From Neurospora tetraspora (Eukaryota; Ascomycota; Sordariomycetes; Sordariales; Sordariaceae), in contig NW_026944383.1 of NCBI RefSeq assembly GCF_033439725.1, forward strand, positions 3,162,001 to 3,226,000: 64,000 nucleotides of DNA, in the 5' to 3' direction. Shown in pieces: positions 56,526 to 64,000 of the stretch. A program made the translations under genes and the position numbers. Each line of letters opens with the position of its first letter. Within the stretch, counting starts at the first letter, position 1. The notes beneath the pieces are model-generated. The model did no database searches. It worked only from the letters and a program-made list of their open reading frames with translations, and was not told where the DNA came from.

Positions 56526-57258
56526 ATGGCAACCTTACAACCAACTCAAAACGAGGAACCCCCTGAAGTTGGAGCTCAAGCTCAAGCTCCAGCCGCCCCA
56601 TCTCAACAGCCAGCGCAAGAACCCACCGAGATCTCAGAAGACCACATCTACGTAGCCCTCACCCACGACCACCTCAACTATCAATCTATCATAGACCAAG
56701 TCCGCTCCCCAGAAGCCGGAGCTATCGTTGTCTTTGCTGGTTCGTTTTCATCCCCCCTCTAAATATCGTTCCTTTCCCGCTCCCACTCCCCATCTCATCA
56801 TCCCCATAAAACCCGCCAACTAACCCACTCACTCCCCAGGAACAACCCGCAACAACTTCAACTCCCTCCCCGTCCAGCACCTGTCCTACACCTCCTACGC
56901 CCCGCTCGCTCTGCGCACCATGCTCACAATCTGCCGCTCCATCCTCACCAAGCACGGGTTGAAGGGGATAGCGATGGTTCACCGGCTAGGCGTGGTTCCC
57001 ATCGGGGAGGAAAGTATCTTGATTGCGGTGTCGAGCCCTCACAGGCAGGCGGCATGGAGGGCGGGCGAGGAGGCGCTGGAGGAGTGTAAAGCGAAGGTGG
57101 AGGTGTGGAAGCGGGAGGAGTTTGCTGGGGAGGGGGGAGGGGTGTGGAGGGCTAATAGGGATGGGGTGGTGGGGGTTAGGGTTGATGAGCCTAGGATAGG
57201 GGATGGGAAGGGGGATGAGGGTGGCAGCGGGAATGGGAAGAATGATGGGCAGAGGTGA
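56526..57258 (+). CDS. cnxH: Molybdopterin synthase catalytic (large) subunit, MoaE/MOCS2B
   Basis: Two exons, 56526-56739 and 56840-57258, give 210 residues. A Pro/Gln/Ala-rich N-terminal extension of ~38 residues precedes the MoaE fold: IYVALTHDHLNYQSIIDQVRSPEAGAIVVFAGTTRNNF, completed across the intron, then VQHLSYTSYAPLAL, LKGIAMVHRLGVVPIGEESILIAVSSPHR, AAWRAGEEALEE and the catalytic-site KVEVWKREEF lysines. The enzyme adds sulphur to precursor Z to form the dithiolene of the molybdenum cofactor. The C-terminus is a Gly/Asp/Lys-rich tail not found in bacterial MoaE. An in-frame ATG at 56433 exists, but ATG 56526 in CAACCATGG has better context. Intron: GTTCGT/CCAG. Confidence 0.93.
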
Positions 57259-57834
57259 TGGGAAGAGGTAGTAGCTGGGGAGGGGGGAAGGGGGTGGTAA
57301 TGAAGAATGAGCGTTAAGGCATGAATGCACAAAAGGTGTATGTGATGATCAGACGACGGAAATGGTTCGAGGAAAGATGAAACGACATACTGTATATGAG
57401 AGATGCTGAAGTATAGACATGTTTGCAAACTCACCATCTCTTTTTCTTTTCTTCTTGTCAGGATCCCTATTGGAGGTATGTATCTCTCTGGATTCCAAGA
57501 TCCTCGCCATCACGTTTATCGGTTTTTGACACATATCTGCAATATGCGTTCGGTTACGAAGCTAACCTTGGCCTAGTAACAGAAATTATAATTTATATCA
57601 TAACACCATCCCCATGATTGTCAATCTTCCCCGGGATTAAAAGGCAGATGACCCCTACAAATTATCCACCCCAGATACCAAACTGCTGGTTGCAAACACA
57701 CCAACATCATATCCTGCCTTTGTCACCCTCCCATAAATTAATCCATTACGTCTGGCCTTCATCACACTATATCTCCCTCTTTAGTCCCCTAAACCACCAA
57801 CTCATAAACACATCCTCTACATTTTCCGCCACTC
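57259..57834. other. Intergenic between convergent cnxH and small ORF
   Basis: Nothing recognised in 576 bp. Confidence 0.4.
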
Positions 57835-58020
57835 CTATTTAGAACCATTTCCACCATGACTTCCACTGCTACCGGTACCCTTCTCCTTATCCCTCCCATC
57901 ACTACCATCATCACTGCCGCCTTTCGAAACACCAGTACCAACACCGGATGAAGGCTTCGGCGGCGGACAAGCACCAATCGGCTTCGGGAAGTCATAACCT
58001 GATCCACGGCCTCTGGGCAT
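57835..58020 (-). CDS. Small Gly/Ser-rich protein, 61 residues
   Basis: Reads MPRGRGSGYDFPKPIGACPPP, then a Gly/Ser/Asp/Lys-rich tail ending GGNGSK. The N-terminal third, with one cysteine and a proline cluster, looks like a defined motif, while the rest is low complexity. The frame remains open upstream to 58719, but that sequence has the look of a leader. No family known to me. The 58-59 kb stretch upstream has room for its promoter. Confidence 0.4.
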   Translation of the reverse strand: MPRGRGSGYDFPKPIGACPPPKPSSGVGTGVSKGGSDDGSDGRDKEKGTGSSGSHGGNGSK

Positions 58021-59765
58021 GTTTTTTTGATGGGTGGTCGGATGGTGAGATGTTGGGTTGAGTTGGGTTTCTGCCGATCGAAGGACAGGGTGGAAGTTTG
58101 TACAGTGAGTGTGAGGGGTTTGTCTCGAGTAGGTGTCTTCGGGTAGACCGGCTGGCTTAACTGGTTGGTTGATGGAAAGAAGGAGCCTGGTCTGAAACAA
58201 AACCCGGTGGTTTAAAGGTGTTTGAGGGTAAGTGCTCGTGGGTGGTTGTCGGTGACCGACTGACTGGTCGAGTAACTGAGTGACCGGCTGAGAAAGATGG
58301 AGATGTCCGAGGCCGCGGTGTTTGAAGTTGACTGCTTCGGAGAAGTAGATGTAGTGATTGTAACGTGTAGAGCAGTTTGCTAGCTCTTGCTGCAGAAGAG
58401 TGTCAACTTGGATGAGATGCCACCGTCTTGCCACAAAAACCCAGGGGGGGGGGTTATGGTTTTTCTGCGTCTTTTCCGGAGAATTTTTAGGAGAAAGACC
58501 AGCGGTGTCTCTCCACGAACGAACGATCGAATCGAGGTTGATGTTCTCGAATGCGAAAGAAAAAAAGAAACAATGTTTGTTCCAGAGCAAGGGATGGGAT
58601 AACCTGGGATAGCCGCCTCTTTTTATTCGAGTCCAACAAACAAAGAACCAACTCGAAGCCAGCCCTTCCCAAGTCGTCGATGCCTTGATCGAGGTCATCT
58701 CCAGGGGTATGGGGCTCACGTATTGAGAGATGGTTCATTTCCGGATGCAGAGAGGAGAAGGAAGGCAGGAGCAGGCCTCCAAGAGATATCGGGTTGGTGC
58801 CTACCGTGCATGATCGTTTTTGCGGCATCTTAAACACTGCAGCTCAAGGGAAGGAGTGAAGTGAACTGTAAAATGGCATCTGGTTGGCACACCGCTTATC
58901 CTGTATGATCGAGGTACCTCCTTCCCGCAGAGCCTCTTAGTCCCACGTGCGTGAGAACCTTGCGGGATAATAAGAGCTTATAAGGAAGGTGCCTTCAGTC
59001 GGCTGAGAGCTGACGCAAGTCCATGGTCGACTGGTTGCAAGGGAAGTGCTACCGATGTACGGAATGGCTTCATGGGTTAATGGTGATGACGATCGTCAAG
59101 ACCGGTCAGCCATGTCAAAGAAGGAGCTGAAAGGGTTGCTCTTACTTCTACTTCTAACAATGTATGACTGGTCCAGACACCCGGAAAGAATATTGAGGAA
59201 GGTGAATCCGGTACTAAGTCTGGCGGTGAAGAACCCATATTTTCATGATGCTCATTGATACTGGAAGCGGGAAGGCACGACATCAGCAGACCGGTGCAGG
59301 AATATGTCAAACGCCAGACATTCCTTTGAATCAAATCATTATCGCACCGAAGTGTTAAGAAAAATATGCGTATCGTCATAACCAAAGTCTAAGCTTTGCG
59401 CAGGTCCCTACCGAGAAGATACATAGCACGGGACGTCCTGAATCTCCTCCCGAAGACCCGAAAAATGATACATGAAATCCGTGGACCCGACCATAGGCCA
59501 TGGACGCCTACGAGACCTGGAGTAAGCCCCTTCTCACTTGAGCCAATATCCTGTGAATGTGGAGAAATCTCTTCATGTTATGCGCGGGATGCATGTGCCG
59601 GCTGTGCCTGTCAATTTCCGCCCATATCCAAAACCCCAAGAATCCCAAGAAGTTCCCGCCAGCCCTGGAGGTGTTCCCAATCATAGACTCCTTCGAGAAA
59701 AATAACCAAACTCCGAAACTCCTCTTGTCTTGTCCGACGCCCTCGTTATTACTCGTAACTTACAA
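58021..59765. other. Intergenic, 1.7 kb
   Basis: Promoter and leader of the small ORF (58021 upward) and 3' region of the oligopeptide transporter gene. No RNA, repeat or further gene recognised. Confidence 0.45.
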
Positions 59766-62357
59766 CTATGGCCACTCGTGAGGTCCAAAGATCTTTCCTG
59801 GCTGGACGTGTTTCTGTACCGCTCTGGCGGTCGTATCCATGGTGCTCCCAGCCACTGTGTTGCCAAACCATTCTGGCGCTTTGGTGTGTGATAGCGTGAG
59901 GGAAAAGAAAATAACGAGGGTCGACAGCAAAAGACCAACGTCAAGGGCGGCCGAGGTGAGGTAGTTGTACTGCAGCCACCAACCCGTCTTCCGGCGGCGA
60001 ATGAAAAAGTTGAAAACAGTGCCGACTATGCCCCAGCAGTAGTAGATGTAAACAGTTGCGGGCGGAATCCAGCCTGAACCGCCAAACACCAGCGGGAAGT
60101 TGACATAGCGCCAAAGCGAGCGCGGATATCGTCGAACGAAAAACCACGAAATCACGGGAGCAATGGCACCGACGAGCCAGAACCACTGCAAAGAGCTATA
60201 GAGTGCTTTGCCGGAGAACATGCGGGCCGGTCCAATCGCACCCCAAATGACGGATGCAGTGAAGAACACCTTGGCACTGGGGCAATCAAATTGGTTGGCC
60301 TGGCCGTCTGTGCAAATATCGGGGATTGCCCCAAGGGCCCAGTTCATGACGGCGATCTGGACAATGGCGGACCAAACCGAAGCTATCAGCTGGGACCAAA
60401 ACATGACGCGAGGTGGCACCTTCATGTAATGGCCGAGCTTGAGATCCTGAACGAAATAGAGCGCCTGCGACATGACGAGATAACCGTAGTTCTTGAACAT
60501 CATCATGACCAAGGGGCGGCCGGGGAGCATGTAGCCGATGACATACTCGGTCAAGACGTTCAGTCCCAACTGAATATTGGTAATGGCCTGAATGATTCCG
60601 ATCGGAATGGTCCATACCACGGGAATCAATATGCAGATGATAAACGCCCACCATGGGAAGCTGGTGTCCCAGGCACACACCACGGCAAAGGACATACCAA
60701 GCATGATGGCGAATAGGATGATATACCACCAATCCTCAGCGTCACGGTATTTCTTCATGAGGCGCATGTGGACATCGTCTTCTTGATGGCGGGCCAACTT
60801 CCACTGATTCCAGATATCCTTGCCGTGATAGAGGCCAACATGAACAATGATGGCCGCGACAGCTGCGAATGACAGCCCGTATGAAAGGGCGAACTGGGTG
60901 GGGAGGTAAAGCGGCGAGTATGCGTGGTACTTGGCCTCGTCGAAATGCAGGTTTTGGTTAAGAATGCGCAAAACGTCATACCTCTTTCCGGTGTTGTCGT
61001 ACGAGTGCGACTCTTGGACTGGCAGATAAGCTGAGTACCACGTATTCGAATATTGGATTCCGAGGGAGACAATAACGAAGAAAAACGTGACACCGCCGAC
61101 GACGTTGACGATCGCATGGAATGGCGACGCGAGGGGTGACAGGAGATATCCAGAGATGATGGACCAATCCTAAAGAGAGTCAGCACATGAAAATGATCTC
61201 GCCCGGGAATCGTAAAACACTCACAAGAGTTAAAGGGAATAGCCCATAACCGCTCTGTCCGCCAAACAACTGATTGACAATGACGTTCTCGGGCCAGATC
61301 CAGGTAATCCAGCACATCCAAGACAGTCCCTGGAAAAGATAACCAGGAACCCAGTACCACGCAAATGATCCACCCATGACAATCAAGAACCATCGGTATC
61401 GGCTGATTGACCAACCATTTGTCCTTGCCGGATCCGAGGGCGAGTGATCGTGGAGCGTGTAGAAGAGAGTGCAGTTGACGAGATCCGCGGGCCAGATCAT
61501 GGCAGCGGGCCAAACCAAGAACCTCCTTGCCAAACCGGCAAGTCCATAACCAGTGCAGAGCGTCGAGATACCGAAGAGGATTTGCCAGGCCCAGCCGAAC
61601 GACTGTTTATACCAGATCTCCTGAGCTAGAATGACATCAGTAGCATACAAAGCACCACCACCGTACGCAGCCTAATGAAGAAAGCGTTAGCAGTTAGTTT
61701 AACAAGACACAAGGCCAGACGTACATTCGACATGACAACAATGATGACATGTTCCTTGAAGTTGAATGGTCCGGGTTTGAGGTTGAACTTGATGCCGAAT
61801 ACGGTGAAAACCCGGTCGGGGAAGATGAGATCCCAGCCCAAGCCGATGGGGTATGCTATGAGCTGGATAGCCAAGGTCGACAAACTGATGCTAGGGCTTC
61901 GCAGAGAGAGCAGCATATTGACAGCGGAACCGATGGTGCAAAGCAACATGCCGATAGTCCAAGCCCGGATGGTGTTGACGGGCATCTCGACATCGTAATT
62001 TCGTACTGAAGCTCGGACCTTTTGAAGTCGGAGTTAGAGAGAGTCCAAATCGGATACTGACCATGACGAGCAGAGCGATGAAGCAGGATATCTCACTTCT
62101 GGATATGGCGAATTATCTTCGGCCAATATTTGGTCGATCTCGGTTCCCTTCTCGATGTTTGCGCTGTTCAGAGCGGTTTCGACCTCGTCCAGCTCGTCCA
62201 ATGGTAGGTTTGGGTCCAGGCGATGCATCTTTTCGAACTGCTTCAGTGCAGTCAAGGCCTCGAGGCCAGTTGAGTCCCCCTCCATCGATCCATCGTCTAC
62301 CATATCCGGCATAACATCCTCATCGCCGTGCCGTCGTCGAAAAAAGTTGCGAAGCAT
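59766..62357 (-). CDS. Oligopeptide transporter, OPT family
   Basis: Four minus-strand exons, 62357-62097, 62018-61725, 61671-61225 and 61169-59766, all phase 0, give 801 residues. An acidic cytoplasmic N-terminus of ~90 residues (EDNSPYPEVRASV at the first junction) is followed by about a dozen or more hydrophobic segments. OPT signatures are SPYPEVRASV, NLKPGPFNFKEHVIIVVMSN, IWPADLVNCTLFYTLHD, GQSGYGLFPLTLDWS and MKVPPRVMFWSQLIAS. Such proteins import small peptides or glutathione with protons across the plasma membrane. The C-terminus GPHEWP is short. Introns use GTGAGA, GTACGT and GTGAGT donors with AAAG, TTAG and TTAG acceptors. Confidence 0.95.
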
Positions 62358-64000
62358 TTTGGAGCAAAAGCGTGGTGGTCGCTATGCCTCCCGTGCAACC
62401 AAGCCCGGAAAGCAAAGCGGGAACACAATCGGTGTCGTGCCGATCTGGGGCGATTCCGCAAAGCGAAAGATAAAACTTGACAGCTGGATGGTTAGTAAGC
62501 TGATCGAAGCGTACACATGGCTGCCTCGACTCCAGCGACTGTTGACGTTGCACGGGTCCGGGCCTAGAACATCAGGCTACGGTGTGAGTTGAAGAGGTAG
62601 GGATCCAGAAGGGTTATGACGGAGGAAGAGTATTGTAAATGGAATGTCGACTGAGGGAGACGACGATGAAAGGAGAGACGGATGAGATGATAGGGAGATA
62701 GCAAAATGTGGATTCCGAGTTTACGCCAGGCCGGCCTCTAGACTTGGCTCGTCTCTCTGGCCCTCTTTCGACCCTCTCAGACCGTTCGAAGTCTTGGCCT
62801 TTCGCACCTCATTGCGGCATGGGCTAGCGTGGTGTGAAGATACCGTGAAGATACCGTGTAGATATGTCGTGGGTGCGTGGGTGTCCAGGTGGATGACTGT
62901 GTGCCATCGGAGCACCACCTCAGGGCACCACACCTCTTTCTTCACTTGTCGGCCAGGGCAGTGCTGGGAGCCAGTAGTTACGGTTGAAATTGTGGGAGGG
63001 GGATTGCATGATATCGAACTGTACCGTTTCTGGCAACACTAGCCATGGCGGAAGATGCAGCCCCAGCCAATGCTGACCTGCCTAAATGGGTCCGAGGGCT
63101 TGCGAAGGGCGACTACAGGGTGGGTTCAAGCGAGACCGACAGGGGTTGAGGGTATCTTGAAGCGGGGGGCACCACATGGGCTCGATGGGTAAAGAGGCCC
63201 AGGCCAGAGGGCAACGATGGGGGAGAAGGCTGGCGTGACCGTTTTCCGGCTCGCAGTCTGGATGGGTGCCCGTCCCTGGGCGGGTGCTGACTGGCTGGAA
63301 TGCTTCTTCAGACTTCAGTTCCTTCGGCGATCATCATGGGGAATATGGATCGATTGGGTACTGGGACCGGTACTAGCAGTCTGTGGACGGCGATGTTGAA
63401 GTTCGAATATCATGGGCCCATGGGTCCCGAGAAACACATGTTGACTTTCAAAGTTCGGCTCTTGATGTGCGGATACCGTTTCGAATTGGATATCTTGATG
63501 AGGCCGGTGAAGGACCTTTTGATCTGTCCCGTTGCTGGTAGCAGTGCTTGAAGTAGGGCAACATGGTGATGTTGCACTCTGACGGCGCCGCCTTCTTGTT
63601 AATGGCTCAGTCTGATTGCTGAAGACATGTGCCTACACTGATTCTTCAGCTGCTGGTCTATCCTGCACCAGTGACTCCTTGGCCTTGGTAATAAACAAGC
63701 TACATAGCAGTGGCTAGATAGCCCTCAGACAGCGCCGGCGAAGCAGCGGAAAACGGAATTGCCTCCCATCTCCGCTACCGGGGCGATACGGCGCAGCGGT
63801 TCTGAGGAGGACGGCTTGCCACTTTCTCATCATCCTCGCTGACTCTCCGACGTTTCTGGGGAGTCGTAGGATCGATCCCGGCAAGGACCGTTCGTGTCAC
63901 CGTTTCAGTGTGTGGTTTCTGAGTGGTCCAGCGGTCATGATGGTGGGGATGGGCAGTTCAAGCTAGTGCTTGACTAGGCGACGGCCGATGGCGGGCATGC
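62358..64000. other. Upstream region of the oligopeptide transporter to window end
   Basis: Promoter and leader of the transporter gene, then 1.2 kb without a recognised gene. A short direct repeat GTGAAGATACC occurs twice at 62836-62857. Open frames at 63217-63551 lack motifs. Confidence 0.45.

Noticed and set aside
63217-63551. Overlapping ORFs near the window end
   Set aside because: Short, mutually overlapping, no motif, no splice logic.

Overview
The window is nuclear DNA from a filamentous ascomycete. The evidence is short introns with GTANGT donors and CTAAC/CTGAC-type branch points, GC-rich exons, and fungal housekeeping genes. Protein sequences and gene style (CBP4, EGD1, eL24, complex I 10.5 kDa subunit, polyQ tails, long 5' regions) point to Sordariomycetes, most likely a Neurospora/Sordaria-like member of Sordariales. 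The species is an inference. I support about 26 protein-coding genes, 23 of them with a recognisable family or at least a convincing gene model.

Layout. 0-10 kb is a dense housekeeping block: CBP4 (bc1 assembly), EGD1 (nascent-chain complex beta), TAD1 (tRNA adenosine deaminase), ribosomal protein eL24, a Prx5/Ahp1-type peroxiredoxin and an NTF2-like DUF1348 protein. A degenerate XPG/FEN1-like gene follows at 9.9-10.8 kb. From 10.8 to 16 kb lies a gene-poor stretch that holds copy A of a dispersed repeat with a sharply conserved 165-bp core. From 16 to 30 kb come a membrane-anchored RGS protein (Rax1-like), pantothenate kinase, mitochondrial pyruvate carrier subunit and complex I subunit (divergent pair), a small hypothetical gene, an alpha/beta hydrolase and exosome subunit RRP43. 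From 30 to 38 kb is an accessory-looking region with a tandem pair of 2EXR-domain genes duplicated with their promoter, a hypothetical gene, copy B of the dispersed repeat and a Dabb-domain gene. From 39 to 49 kb are a 1601-residue PAS hybrid histidine kinase with a long upstream region, and SAICAR synthase. From 50 to 64 kb are a GPI-type aspartic protease, an RBM5/10-like splicing factor, a 0.69-kb non-autonomous DNA transposon, the molybdopterin synthase large subunit, a small unknown ORF and an oligopeptide transporter.

Most notable observations. (1) EGD1 appears to need a single-nucleotide exon at 1742 between two introns with full splice signals. (2) The two copies of the dispersed repeat, 24 kb apart, share a core that differs at only five positions, all C/G in copy A versus T/A in copy B, while their flanks have diverged strongly. 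The core folds into a 12-bp hairpin present in both copies, so it is a candidate undescribed structured RNA or regulatory family. (3) The XPG-like protein has lost most of its catalytic acidic residues. (4) A terminal-inverted-repeat element with an internal degenerate satellite sits between two divergent genes.

All exon boundaries were placed by eye from frame continuity, splice motifs and family alignment from memory. No searches were run.
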